From JBGAPI01 sp044221335 (GTDB lineage Bacteria; Pseudomonadota; Gammaproteobacteria; Xanthomonadales; Ahniellaceae): DNA of 64,000 nt. The notes under the pieces are model-generated. The model had not been told where the DNA came from. It saw nothing but the letters and a program-made list of their open reading frames with translations, and did not search any database. This document shows, one piece after another, positions 1-9,684 of this stretch. A program made the position numbers and the translations under genes. The stretch is taken from positions 62,001 through 126,000 of the forward strand of contig JBGAPI010000006.1 of assembly GCA_044221335.1 (NCBI GenBank), written 5' to 3'. The first letter of the stretch is position 1; each line of letters opens with the position of its first letter.

Positions 1-2976
1 CAGCGCCGCCAGCCGCACGAACAGCGACGGCAGCATCGCCTCCGGCAGGCGTGCCGCAAGCCAGCCGCGCAGCGTCGCGTCGGCGACCTCGTCGGACGCG
101 GCGACCACGTAGGCCACGAGACGCTTGTCGCCGGGACGATCCTCGCGCAGCGCCACCGCGGCGGCGCGCACCTCGGGATGCGCGGCGAGGGCGGTCTCGA
201 TCTCGCCGAGTTCGATCCGGATGCCGCGCAGCTTGGCCTGGAAGTCGCGCCGACCGAGGAAGGACAGGGTGCCGTCGGCGTTCCAGCGTACGCGGTCGCC
301 GGTCCGGTAGATCCGCGCGTCGGCGGCGGCGACGAAGGGGTCGCGGAGGAAGCGCTCGGCGGTGAGCTGCGGCGCCCCGAGATAGCCATCCGCGACGCCG
401 ACGCCGCCGATCGCGAGTTCACCGACGACGCCGCGCGGCGCGAGCTCGCCGGCATCGTCGAGGACGTACAGGCGCACCCCCGGCAGGGGGCGGCCGATCG
501 GCAGCTCGACGCCGTCGAGTTCGCCGGCGTCGCGGGTCGTCAGCATCGTCGCGCAGACCGAGGCCTCGGTCGGGCCGTAGTGGTTCGACAGCGCGACGCG
601 GCCGCCGGTCAGCCGCGCGAAGCGGCGCACCTCCGCCAGCGGCACGCTCTCGCCGCCGATCATCATCACGGCGAGGCTCGGCAGCGCGTTGGCGCCTTCG
701 CGCGCCAGCCCCTCCGACCAGCGCCGCCACAGCGCCGCCGGCGCGTCGATCGCGTCGATCGCGTGCTCGCGGCAGTATTCCGCGAGCTCGCGCGGACCGA
801 GCGCGGCGGGATTGGGGTGCAGGACCAGCGTCGCGCCGACCGCCAGCACCGGGAACAGGTCGCCGACCGAGGCGTCGAAGATCAGCGGCGGGATCATCAG
901 CAGACGCCGGCCCGCGAGATCGTGGCGGGCGACGAAGCCGCGGGTCATGTTCATCGCGCCGCGCTGCGGCACCACCACGCCCTTCGGCGCGCCAGTCGAG
1001 CCCGAGGTGTAGATCACGTAGGCCGGCGCGTCGGCATCGTCCGCGATCGACGGTCCGACCGCGGTCGGCGGTGCCTGGTCGCTGGCGATCACCGCGATCG
1101 CTCCGGCGAAGCTCCGCGCCAGCGCGACCAGCGCCGGCGGCGCGACCACCGCCGCGGCGCCGCAGTCGACGAGCAGCGCGCGCAGGCGCTCCGGGGGACT
1201 GGCCGGATCGAGCGGCACGTAGGCCGCGCCGGCGGCAAGCACGCCGAGCACGCCGATCACCGCCTCGGCCGAGCGATCCGCGAGCACCGCGATCCGCGGC
1301 CCGCGGCCGACCAGCAGGTGAGCGAGGCCGTTGACCCGGAAGTGCAGCTGCCGGTAGCTGAACGCGGCGCCGGGTTCGATCAGCGCAATCGCCTCGGGCG
1401 CGCGCGCCGCCGCGGCCGGCAGCAGCGCCGCCAGGCAGGACTCGGCTCCGACGATCGCCGCGCCACCGTCGCCCAGCGCGAGCAGCTCCGCGCGTGCCGC
1501 CTCCGACAGCAGGGGCAGGCGCGCCAGCGGCTGCTCGGGCGTCGCGAGCGCGGCGCCCAGCAGGCGCGCGTAGGCGTCCGCGAGACGCGCGATGGCGGCC
1601 GCGTCGTGCAGGTCGCGGTCGTAGTCGAGCACCGCGTCGATGCCGTCGCGGCCGACGCCGAGCGACAGCGTGATCTCGAAGCGCGCGGTCTGCGCGCCGG
1701 GCTCGTGCCAGGTCGCGACGAGACCCGGCAGCTGCGGCGCCGCCCCGTCGGCGTTCTGCAGCACGAACATCACCTGGAACAGCGGCGGGCGTCCGGGCAC
1801 CCGCGCCAGCGCGAGATCCTCGACCACCCGCTCCAGCGGCGCCTGCGCGTGGTCCAGCGCGCCCAGCACGCGACGGCGCGTGTCGGCCAGCAGCTGGCGG
1901 AAGGTCGCGCCGGCGTCGACCTCGCCGCGCAGGGCGAGCGTGTTGACGAACAGGCCGACGGCACTCTCGAATTCCTGCGGCTCGCGGTTGGCGACCGGCG
2001 AACCGACCACGATCTCGCTCTGCCCGGACCAGCGCGCGAGCAGCACCTGGAACGCGGCGAGCAGCAGCATGAAGCGGGTGGCACCCTGCTGCCGCGCGAA
2101 CGTATCGATCGCCTCGACCAGCGAAGTCGGCAGGGAGAAGGCATGGCGCGCGCCGCGCCCGCCGGCGACCGCCGGTCGCGGCCGGTCGGTCGGGAGCTCG
2201 AGCACGCCGCCGACGCCGTCCAGGGTCTCGCGCCACCAGGCGAGCTGGCCCTCGACGCGACGCTCGTAGGCCTCGCGACGTTGCCACAGCACGGCATCGC
2301 TCATCTGCACCGCCGGCTCCGCCAGCGGCGATTCCGCACCGCGTGCGTACGCGGCATACAGCGCGACCAGCTCGTCGAACAGCACGCCACGCGACCAGGC
2401 GTCGGCGACGATGTGGTGGACGACCGAGAGCAGCAGGTGCCGCGTCGGCGTCAGCGCGATCAGCACCAGCCGCAGCAGCGGCGGACGGCCGAGGTCGAAG
2501 GGCCGCTCGGTCTCGAGGTCGGCGATGCGGCGCGCCTCGCTCTCGCGTTCGGCTTCGGGCAGGCCGGTCAGGTCGACCCGCTCCATCGTGAACGCGCACG
2601 CGGCGAGGACGGTCTGGCGCGGTTCGCCGGCGACCTCGTCGAAGGCCGTGCGCAGCGCGTGATGGCGGCGCACCAGCTCGGCGCCGGCGCGCTCAAGCGC
2701 CGCCGGCACGAGGGCGCCGTCGAGGAAGTAGTGGCCGTAGACGTGGTACGCGCCGGTGCCGGGCGTGATCTTCTCGAACAGCCAGATGCGCTGCTGCGCC
2801 GACGACAGCGGCAATGGCGTGCCGGGCGCCGTGTGGCGCGCGACCGGCTCGACCGGCACGGCCGCGGCGCCCTGCCCGGCCAGGCGCCGCGCGAGCAGCT
2901 CGCGCTGCGCCGGCGACAGCTTCGCGAGGCGCTCGGCGAGCGCGGTGTCGGTGGTTGCGGGCGTGGTCGCGCTCAT
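1..2976 (-). CDS. Non-ribosomal peptide synthetase, third module (C-A, cut by window edge)
   Basis: The frame is open from an ATG at 2976 to base 1 (992 codons) with no stop, so the carrier domain and anything after it lie outside the window. A condensation domain fills about residues 50-480 and an adenylation domain the rest, with core motifs YVIYTSGSTG, NHYGPTEAS, YRTGDRVRW and KLRGIRIELGEIE. It would add one amino acid to the peptide passed on by the module encoded just upstream. Its condensation motif reads HHIVADA (H187-H188, D192) rather than HHxxxDG. My hand-aligned specificity residues (D A G A M G H V C) match no code I know. It starts 7 bp after the previous stop, so it is co-transcribed. 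The shuffled reading on the same strand at 419-2599 is a shadow. Confidence 0.93.
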   Translation of the reverse strand, partial: MSATTPATTDTALAERLAKLSPAQRELLARRLAGQGAAAVPVEPVARHTAPGTPLPLSSAQQRIWLFEKITPGTGAYHVYGHYFLDGALVPAALERAGAELVRRHHALRTAFDEVAGEPRQTVLAACAFTMERVDLTGLPEAERESEARRIADLETERPFDLGRPPLLRLVLIALTPTRHLLLSVVHHIVADAWSRGVLFDELVALYAAYARGAESPLAEPAVQMSDAVLWQRREAYERRVEGQLAWWRETLDGVGGVLELPTDRPRPAVAGGRGARHAFSLPTSLVEAIDTFARQQGATRFMLLLAAFQVLLARWSGQSEIVVGSPVANREPQEFESAVGLFVNTLALRGEVDAGATFRQLLADTRRRVLGALDHAQAPLERVVEDLALARVPGRPPLFQVMFVLQNADGAAPQLPGLVATWHEPGAQTARFEITLSLGVGRDGIDAVLDYDRDLHDAAAIARLADAYARLLGAALATPEQPLARLPLLSEAARAELLALGDGGAAIVGAESCLAALLPAAAARAPEAIALIEPGAAFSYRQLHFRVNGLAHLLVGRGPRIAVLADRSAEAVIGVLGVLAAGAAYVPLDPASPPERLRALLVDCGAAAVVAPPALVALARSFAGAIAVIASDQAPPTAVGPSIADDADAPAYVIYTSGSTGAPKGVVVPQRGAMNMTRGFVARHDLAGRRLLMIPPLIFDASVGDLFPVLAVGATLVLHPNPAALGPRELAEYCREHAIDAIDAPAALWRRWSEGLAREGANALPSLAVMMIGGESVPLAEVRRFARLTGGRVALSNHYGPTEASVCATMLTTRDAGELDGVELPIGRPLPGVRLYVLDDAGELAPRGVVGELAIGGVGVADGYLGAPQLTAERFLRDPFVAAADARIYRTGDRVRWNADGTLSFLGRRDFQAKLRGIRIELGEIETALAAHPEVRAAAVALREDRPGDKRLVAYVVAASDEVADATLRGWLAARLPEAMLPSLFVRLAAL

Positions 2977-2983
2977 CGTCGGA

Positions 2984-5900
2984 TCAGCCGGCGGTCTCGA
3001 GCAGCGCGGCGATGTCGTCGTCGGACAAGCCCTCGAGCTGGTCGAGCATGCCGGCCAGCGCGCCGGCGTCGATACCCTGCGCGCGTTCGGCGAGCAGCCG
3101 CTCGGCAAAGGCGGCGACCGTCGGCGCCTCGAACAGCAGGCGCAGCGGCACCTCGCCGCCGAAGCACTTCTGCACCCGCGCGATCAGCTGGGTCGCCAGC
3201 AGCGAGTGGCCGCCGAGGTCGAAGAAGTCGTCGTGGATGCCGACGCGCTCGCGGCCGAGCACCTCGGCCCACAGCGCGGCCAGGTTCTCCTCCTCGGCGC
3301 TGCGCGGCGCGACGTACTCGGCCGCGGCGCCGGCCTCGCCCTCCGGCGCCGGCAGCGCGCGGCGGTCGACCTTGCCGTTCGGCGTCAGCGGCAGCTCGGC
3401 CAGCACCAGGATCGCGGACGGCAGCATGTAGTCGGGCAGGCGCGTCTTCAGTTCGGCGCGCAGGCTGGCCGTGTCCGGCGCGACCGCCGGATCGCGCGCG
3501 ACGACGTAGGCGACCAGGCGCTTGTCGCCGGGGCGATCCTCGCGGCATACCACCACGGACTGACGGAGCACCGGCAGGGCATCGAGCACCGCCTCGATCT
3601 CGCCGAGCTCGATGCGGAAGCCGCGCAGCTTGACCTGGTGGTCGATCCGGCCGATCACCTCGACGCGGCCGTCGCGGCGTCGCCGCGCGAGGTCGCCGGT
3701 GCGGTAGAGCCGATGGCCGGGGCGCGGGCCGAAGGCGTCGGGGATGAACTTCTCGGCGGTCAGCTCCGGCCGCGCGAGGTAGCCGCGCGCGACGCCGAGG
3801 CCGCCGATCAGGAGCTCGCCGGGCACGCCGGGGGGGAGCAGCTGCATCCGGCGGTCGACGACGTAGACCTCGGTGTTGTCGAGCGGCCGGCCGATGGTGA
3901 TCGGCTCGGCTCCCGGCAACACGCGCTCGACCGTCGACCACACCGTGGTCTCGGTCGGCCCGTACAGGTTCCACAGTTCGCCGGCGACGCCGAGCAGGCG
4001 GTCGGCGAGCTCGCGCGGCAGGCCTTCGCCGCCGCAGAAGACGCGCAGCGCGGCGTTGCCGCGCCAGCCGGCGTCGAGCAGCATCCGCCAGGTTGCCGGC
4101 GTGGCCTGCATCGCGGTCGCCTGCGAGGATTCCAGCAGTCGCGCCAGCGCCGCACCGTCGCTCGCGGTCGCGCGGTCGGCCAGCACGATCCGAGCGCCGA
4201 CGGTCAGCGGCAGGAGGAGCTCCAGCACCGCGATGTCGAAGGACAGCGTGGTCACCGCGCACAGCGTGTCCGCGGCCCCGAGGCCCGGCTCGCGTGCCAT
4301 CGAGGCGAGGAAGTTCACCACCGCGCGATGCGGCACCTCGACGCCCTTCGGCCGGCCGGTCGAGCCGGAGGTGAAGATGACGTAGGCCGGATCCTCGGGA
4401 TCCACCGGGCGATGCGCCTCGCGGAACGGCGTCGCCGCGAGTTCCGGCAACGCGTCGATCAGCACGACCGCGACCTCGTGCGGCGGCAGCGCCGCGGACA
4501 GAGCGCGCTCGCTGACGATCACCCGCATGCCGGCGTCTTCCAGCATGTAGGCAAGCCGCTGCGCCGGGTAGCTCGGGTCCATCGGCACGTAGGCGGCGCC
4601 GGCCTTCAGCACGCCGAGCAGTCCGACGACGAGGTCGGGCGTGCGCTCCACGAACAGGCCGACGCGATCGCCGGCGCCGATGCCACGCTCGACCAGGGCG
4701 GCGGCAAGCGCGTCGGCGCGGCGCTCGAGTTCGGCGTAGCGGAGCGTGCGGCCGTGCTGCTCGAGCGCGATCGCGTCCGGCGTGCGGGCCGCCTGCGCGG
4801 CGATCGCGCGGTGGACGAGACGCTCGGCCGGCAGCGCGCGCTCCGTCGCGTTCCAGTCGCGGGTCAGCTGGCGGCGCTCGACCGCGGTCAACAGCGGCAG
4901 CGCGCCGATCGCGGTGTCCGGCGCCGCGATCGCGCCGCGCAGCAGCTCGCGCAGGTGGGCGGCGAAGGCCTCGACGCTGGCGCGGTCGAACAGATCCGTC
5001 GCGTATTCGTAGGCCAGCACCAGCGCCCCATCGGCGTCGCTCGCGAACAGCGAGAGGTCGGCGCGTGCGGTGCCGGGATTGACCTGGTCGAAGTCCATCG
5101 GGACCAGCGTCAGGCCGGGCAGCTCGATCTCGCTCGACTTGAAGTTCTGGAAGAACAGCAGCGTCTGGAACAGCGGCGCGTGCGACAGCGCGCGATCCAG
5201 GTCCAGGTTCTCGATCAGCTTCTCGATCGGCAGGTCCTGGTTCGAGTAGGCCCCGAGCGTCGCCTCCTTCACCCGCGCGAGCAGCACGCGGAAGCTCGGG
5301 TTGCCGGACAGGTCCGTCCGCGGCGCCAGCGTGTTGACGAAGAAGCCGACCAGCGGCTCGAGCTCCTGCCGGCGGCGGTTGGCGACGCCGACGCCGACCA
5401 CGAGATCGGTCTGCCCCGAGTAGCGCGCGAGCAGGGTCTGGTAGGCGGCGAACAGCGTCATGAACGGAGTCACGCCCTCGGCCCGCGAGAACCGCTTCAC
5501 CGCCTCCCAGCCGTCGACGTCGAGCACGGTGCGCAGCACCTCGCCGCGGTAGCTCATCTGCGCCGGGCGCGGACGGTCGCCGGGAATCTCGAGGACGGGC
5601 AGGCGGCCCGACAGGCGCTCGCGCCAGTAGTCGAGCTGCTTCGCCAGCGACTCACCGGCGAGCTCCTCGTGCTGCCACAGCGCGTAGTCGACGTACTGGA
5701 TCGGCAGCTCCGGCAGCGGCGAAGGCAGGCCGGCATGGAAGGCGGCGTAGAGTTTCGCCAGCTCGTCGTAGAGGATGCCGAGCGACCAGCCGTCGACGGC
5801 GATGTGGTGCGCGTTCAGCACGAGCAGGTGCTCTTCGCCCGAAAGCTCCACCAGCAGCGCGCGCAGCAGCGGGCCGCGGGCGATGTCGAACGGAGCCGCG

Positions 5901-6337
5901 GCCTCGACCCGGGCCTCGGCCAGGGCGGCGGCGTGGCGCTCGGCGAGCGGGACGCCGGCGACACTGGCGGTCGCGACCGTCGCCGCGGTCGCGGGCAGCA
6001 CGATCTGGTGCGGGCCCTCCTCGTCGGCCGCGATCACCGTGCGCAGGCTCTCGTGGCGACGCAGCACTTCGGTCAGCGCGCGCGACAGCAGCTCGCGGTC
6101 CAGGCGACCCCGCAGCCACATCGCCGAGGGCACGTTGTAGACCGCCGACCCCGGATCGATCCGGTCGAGGATCCACAGGCGCTGCTGCGCGGAGGACAGC
6201 GGGATCCGCGCCGGGCGCGGACGGCGGCCGATCTCGTGCTTCGCCGCGGACGGCGCCTGCTTCGCGAGCTGCTGCAGCAGCAGGGCGCGCTTCTGCGGCG
6301 AGAGGCCGGCAAGACGGGCGTCGATGGTCTGGCTCAT
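2984..6337 (-). CDS. Non-ribosomal peptide synthetase, second module (C-A-T)
   Basis: This 1117-residue protein carries one complete elongation module. The condensation domain has HHIAVDG. The adenylation domain has YVIFTSGSTGRPKG, FDIAVLEL, NLYGPTETT, YRTGDLAR, GRIDHQVKLRGFRIELGEIE and NGKVDRRALP. The carrier domain has DDFFDLGGHS, with Ser1045 as the phosphopantetheine site. Hand-aligned pocket residues (D I L A F G L V W, then the usual Lys) resemble the glycine-type code, a weak prediction. Its ATG overlaps the stop of the preceding module (ATGA), showing translational coupling. The ends carry short motifs shared by all three proteins: an N-terminal arginine/leucine-rich stretch after LSP, and a C-terminal LEGLSDDD-type tail. 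Those tails may help subunits dock (inference). Confidence 0.96.
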   Translation of the reverse strand: MSQTIDARLAGLSPQKRALLLQQLAKQAPSAAKHEIGRRPRPARIPLSSAQQRLWILDRIDPGSAVYNVPSAMWLRGRLDRELLSRALTEVLRRHESLRTVIAADEEGPHQIVLPATAATVATASVAGVPLAERHAAALAEARVEAAAPFDIARGPLLRALLVELSGEEHLLVLNAHHIAVDGWSLGILYDELAKLYAAFHAGLPSPLPELPIQYVDYALWQHEELAGESLAKQLDYWRERLSGRLPVLEIPGDRPRPAQMSYRGEVLRTVLDVDGWEAVKRFSRAEGVTPFMTLFAAYQTLLARYSGQTDLVVGVGVANRRRQELEPLVGFFVNTLAPRTDLSGNPSFRVLLARVKEATLGAYSNQDLPIEKLIENLDLDRALSHAPLFQTLLFFQNFKSSEIELPGLTLVPMDFDQVNPGTARADLSLFASDADGALVLAYEYATDLFDRASVEAFAAHLRELLRGAIAAPDTAIGALPLLTAVERRQLTRDWNATERALPAERLVHRAIAAQAARTPDAIALEQHGRTLRYAELERRADALAAALVERGIGAGDRVGLFVERTPDLVVGLLGVLKAGAAYVPMDPSYPAQRLAYMLEDAGMRVIVSERALSAALPPHEVAVVLIDALPELAATPFREAHRPVDPEDPAYVIFTSGSTGRPKGVEVPHRAVVNFLASMAREPGLGAADTLCAVTTLSFDIAVLELLLPLTVGARIVLADRATASDGAALARLLESSQATAMQATPATWRMLLDAGWRGNAALRVFCGGEGLPRELADRLLGVAGELWNLYGPTETTVWSTVERVLPGAEPITIGRPLDNTEVYVVDRRMQLLPPGVPGELLIGGLGVARGYLARPELTAEKFIPDAFGPRPGHRLYRTGDLARRRRDGRVEVIGRIDHQVKLRGFRIELGEIEAVLDALPVLRQSVVVCREDRPGDKRLVAYVVARDPAVAPDTASLRAELKTRLPDYMLPSAILVLAELPLTPNGKVDRRALPAPEGEAGAAAEYVAPRSAEEENLAALWAEVLGRERVGIHDDFFDLGGHSLLATQLIARVQKCFGGEVPLRLLFEAPTVAAFAERLLAERAQGIDAGALAGMLDQLEGLSDDDIAALLETAG

Positions 6338-9300
6338 GGCGTGGCTCCGAGCGGGGCGGCGCGCGTCGCGATCAGGCGGGCGGCTTCCTCGTCGGACAGA
6401 TGCTCGAGACTGCCGAGCAGGGCCTCGAGGTCGTCGGGAAGCTGCGCCGCGCACTCCGCGGCGACGCGTGCCGCGAGCTGCGCCAGCGTCGGCGCCTCGA
6501 ACAGCGCGCGCAGCGGCAGCTCGATGCCGAACGCCTGCTCGATCCGGGCCAGCAGCTGGGTCGCCAGCAGCGAGTGGCCACCGAGGTGGAAGAAGTCGTC
6601 GCGGACGTCGATCCGCTGCTGGCCGAGCAGCTGCTGCCACAGCGCGTGCAGCGCGATCTCCTCCGGCGTGGCCGGCGCCTGCAGCGCCGCGCCGTCATCG
6701 ACCTCGTCGCCCGGTGCCGGCAGCGCGCGACGGTCGACCTTGCCGTTCGGCGTCAGCGGGAAGCGCTCGAGCAGCACGAACGCGGCCGGCACCATGTAGT
6801 CGGGCAGCGCCGCCTTCAGGTGCGCGCGCAGCGCGGCGACGGTCGGCTCGCCCTGGGTGGTGACGTAGGCCACCAGGCGCTTGTCGCCGGGCCGGTCCTC
6901 TCTGCAGTGCACGACCGCCTGGGTGACGGCAGGATGCTGGGCCAGCACCGCCTCGATCTCGCCGAGCTCGATGCGGAAGCCGCGCAGCTTGATCTGGTGA
7001 TCGATGCGTCCGAGCACCTCGATGCTCCCGTCCGGGCGCCAGCGCGCAAGGTCGCCGCTGCGGTACAGCCGCGCACCCGCATGACCGGAGAACGGGTCGG
7101 CGATGAACTTCTCGGCGGTGAGGTCGGGCCGACCGCGGTAGCCGGCGGCGAGGCCGTCGCCGCCGATCAGCAGTTCGCCGGGCACGCCGACCGGCTGCAG
7201 TGCCATCCGGCGATCGACGATGTGGATCTGGGTGTTGTCGACCGGCTTGCCGACCAGGATCGGGCCCTCGCCGGGGAACACGCGGCACAGCGTCGAGTAC
7301 ACCGTCGTCTCGGTCGGGCCGTACAGGTTCCACAGCTCGCGGCCGCGCGGCAGCAGGCGCTCGGCCAGCTCGCGCGGCAGCGCCTCGCCGGTCGAGATGA
7401 TCCGCATGTCGCTCTTGCCCGCCCAGCCGACCTCGAGCAGCATCCGCCAGGTCGCCGGCGTCGCCTGCAGCACGTCGATCGCGTGGGCATCGACCAGGCG
7501 CTTCAGCCGGAGTCCGTCGCGCGCGGTGTCGCGGTCGACCAGCAGGATGTGCGCGCCGACGGTCAGCGGCAGGACCAGCTCGAACAGCGCGATGTCGAAC
7601 GACAGCGTGCTGATCGCGCACAGCACTTCGCCGGCGCCGAGGCCGGGGGCGCGCGCGACCGAGCGCAGCAGGTTCACGGCCGCCTGCTGGCGGATCTCGA
7701 CGCCCTTCGGCTTGCCGGTGGAACCCGAGGTGAAGATCACGTAGGCCGGATCATCGGGCGCGACCCGGGTCGCCGGCGGATGCCCGGCCTCGGGTCCGAG
7801 CACGGCGTCGGCATCCACCAGCACGACGCGCTGTCCCCCGGACGGCAGCGTCGCCGCCAGCGCGGCCTGGGTCACCACGACCTCGGCGCCGGCGGTCTCC
7901 AGCATGTAGGCGAGGCGGTCGGCGGGATAGCTCGGATCGAGCGGCACATAGGCGCCGCCGGCCTTCAGGATCGCGACGAGGCCGATCAGCATTTCCGGCG
8001 TGCGCTCGACGTAGAGGCCGACCAGGGCACCGCCGCGCACGCCCATGCCCGCGAGGCGATGCGCCAGCGCGTTGGCGCGGCGATCGAGCTCGGACAGGCT
8101 CAGCGTGCGGGCGCCGAACGACAGCGCCGGCGCGTCCGGCGTGCGCGCGACCTGCGCCTCGATCAGCGCGGCCAGCGTGCGTTCGCGCGGCAGCTCGCGC
8201 GCCGTCGCCGCGTTCCAGCGCGACAGCTCGTCGCGCTCGCCGGCGGTCAGCAGCGGCAGTGCCGCGACCGCGGTGTCCGGGGCGGTCGCGGCAGCGTCGA
8301 GCAGGACCAGAAGATGGCCGGCGAGACGCTCGATGGTCGCGGGCTCGAACAGGTCGGTGCTGTACTCGAACATCAGCTCGCGGGCGGCGTGCTGGTTGAC
8401 GAACAGCGACAGGTCGCCCTGCGCGGTCGGCGCGCGGACGTCGCCCAGGTGCAGCTCGGTGACCGCCAGCCCCTCGAGCTCGAGCCGGTGCTCGGGGAAG
8501 CTCTGGAAGAAGTACAGCACCTGGGCGAACGGCGTCTGACTGGTCGAGCGCGGCAGCTTCAGCGTCTCCAGCACGCGATCGAGCGGCGCGTCGGCGTTCT
8601 CCATCGCGCCCAGCACCGACTCGCGGGTGCGCGCCAGCAGTTCGGCGAAGCTCTGCCCGTCGGGGAAGCCGGCGCGCAGCGCCAGCGTGTTGATGAAGAA
8701 GCCGACCACGGGCTCGAGCTCGACCCGCGGCCGCCCGGACACACCCATCGCGACGACGACGTCGTCCTGTCCGCTGTAGCGCGCGATCAGGGCCTGCAGC
8801 GCGGCGAGGAACAGCATCGACAGCGTGACCTGGCGCGAGCGCGCGAGTTCGACCAGGCGGTCGTACAGCGGCGCCGGCACGGCCGTCGTGTAGAGCGCGC
8901 CGCGGAAGCGCTGGACGGCCGGGCGCTGGCGATCGGTCGGCAGGTCGAGCGTGGCCGGCGCGCCGGCGAGGCGCTCCCGCCAGTAGTCGAGCTGCGGCGC
9001 GAGTGCCGCGTCGTCGTGGGCCTTCTCCTGCCAGAGCGCGACATCGGCGATCTGCAGCGCGGGCTCCGGCAGCATGGGGTCGATGCCGCGGCGGCGGGCG
9101 TTGTAGCCCGCGGCGAATTCGTTGAGCAGGGTCGAGATCGACCAGCCGTCGATCGCGATGTGGTGGAACACCAGTGCCAGCAGGTGCAGGGCGGGCTCGA
9201 CCTGCACCAGCGCGAAGCGCAGCACCGGGCCGGTGGCGAGGTCGAACGGCAGCGCGACCTGCGCCCGGACGAGGGACAGCGCCTCGGCCCGGCGCGCCTC

Positions 9301-9684
9301 CGGCGTGGCCGCGGCGGCGGCGAGTTCGACCAGCGGCAGTTCGAGCTGCGGCAGGATCCGCTGGAACGGCTCGCCCTGCTCGGCGCGGTAGACGGTGCGC
9401 AGCCCTTCATGGCGCGCGACGAGATCGGCGAGCGCGCCATCCAGTGCAGGGCGTTCGAGCGCGCCCTCGAGCCACATCGCGCACGGCGAGTTGTAGGCGA
9501 TGCTGCCTGGGCTCAGCTGGTCGAGCAGCCACAGTCGGCGCTGGTTCGCCGTCAGCGGGATCCGTTCCGGATGCGGCTGCCGGCTGATCCGGCCGCCGTT
9601 CCCGCGGGCGCGCAGGGCCGCCTGGCGCAAAAGCTCCCGCTTGGCCGCCGACAGCCCGGCGATCCGCTGTTCGATGTCGCTCAT
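6334..9684 (-). CDS. Non-ribosomal peptide synthetase, first module (C-A-T)
   Basis: The protein has 1116 residues: a condensation domain (HHIAIDG at 174-180), an adenylation domain from about residue 490 (YVIFTSGSTGKPKG near 648-661, FDIALFEL, NLYGPTETT, NGKVDRRALP) and a carrier domain (DDFFHLGGHS, Ser1038). I chose the ATG at 9684 over the longer reading from 9723 because it begins like its two siblings and follows a GGGTGGTGG ribosome site. It is the first gene of the run yet opens with a condensation domain. That domain could join a fatty-acyl starter, as in lipopeptides, or the line may receive its substrate from an enzyme outside the window. Pocket residues by hand alignment are D I F A I T L V Y; I do not assign a substrate. 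Confidence 0.96.
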   Translation of the reverse strand: MSDIEQRIAGLSAAKRELLRQAALRARGNGGRISRQPHPERIPLTANQRRLWLLDQLSPGSIAYNSPCAMWLEGALERPALDGALADLVARHEGLRTVYRAEQGEPFQRILPQLELPLVELAAAAATPEARRAEALSLVRAQVALPFDLATGPVLRFALVQVEPALHLLALVFHHIAIDGWSISTLLNEFAAGYNARRRGIDPMLPEPALQIADVALWQEKAHDDAALAPQLDYWRERLAGAPATLDLPTDRQRPAVQRFRGALYTTAVPAPLYDRLVELARSRQVTLSMLFLAALQALIARYSGQDDVVVAMGVSGRPRVELEPVVGFFINTLALRAGFPDGQSFAELLARTRESVLGAMENADAPLDRVLETLKLPRSTSQTPFAQVLYFFQSFPEHRLELEGLAVTELHLGDVRAPTAQGDLSLFVNQHAARELMFEYSTDLFEPATIERLAGHLLVLLDAAATAPDTAVAALPLLTAGERDELSRWNAATARELPRERTLAALIEAQVARTPDAPALSFGARTLSLSELDRRANALAHRLAGMGVRGGALVGLYVERTPEMLIGLVAILKAGGAYVPLDPSYPADRLAYMLETAGAEVVVTQAALAATLPSGGQRVVLVDADAVLGPEAGHPPATRVAPDDPAYVIFTSGSTGKPKGVEIRQQAAVNLLRSVARAPGLGAGEVLCAISTLSFDIALFELVLPLTVGAHILLVDRDTARDGLRLKRLVDAHAIDVLQATPATWRMLLEVGWAGKSDMRIISTGEALPRELAERLLPRGRELWNLYGPTETTVYSTLCRVFPGEGPILVGKPVDNTQIHIVDRRMALQPVGVPGELLIGGDGLAAGYRGRPDLTAEKFIADPFSGHAGARLYRSGDLARWRPDGSIEVLGRIDHQIKLRGFRIELGEIEAVLAQHPAVTQAVVHCREDRPGDKRLVAYVTTQGEPTVAALRAHLKAALPDYMVPAAFVLLERFPLTPNGKVDRRALPAPGDEVDDGAALQAPATPEEIALHALWQQLLGQQRIDVRDDFFHLGGHSLLATQLLARIEQAFGIELPLRALFEAPTLAQLAARVAAECAAQLPDDLEALLGSLEHLSDEEAARLIATRAAPLGATP

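Noticed and set aside
419..2599. 726-residue leftward frame over the third NRPS gene
   Set aside because: It is the same DNA read in the wrong frame; the frame from 2976 shows all condensation and adenylation motifs.
1..2976. Thioesterase or epimerase domain in the NRPS
   Set aside because: None of the visible modules has such a domain; it may lie beyond the left edge.
178..6799. Long rightward frames opposite the NRPS genes (1151 and 1347 residues)
   Set aside because: They are arginine-rich and lack any domain; the leftward NRPS motifs are unbroken. Long open antisense frames are expected at this G+C content.
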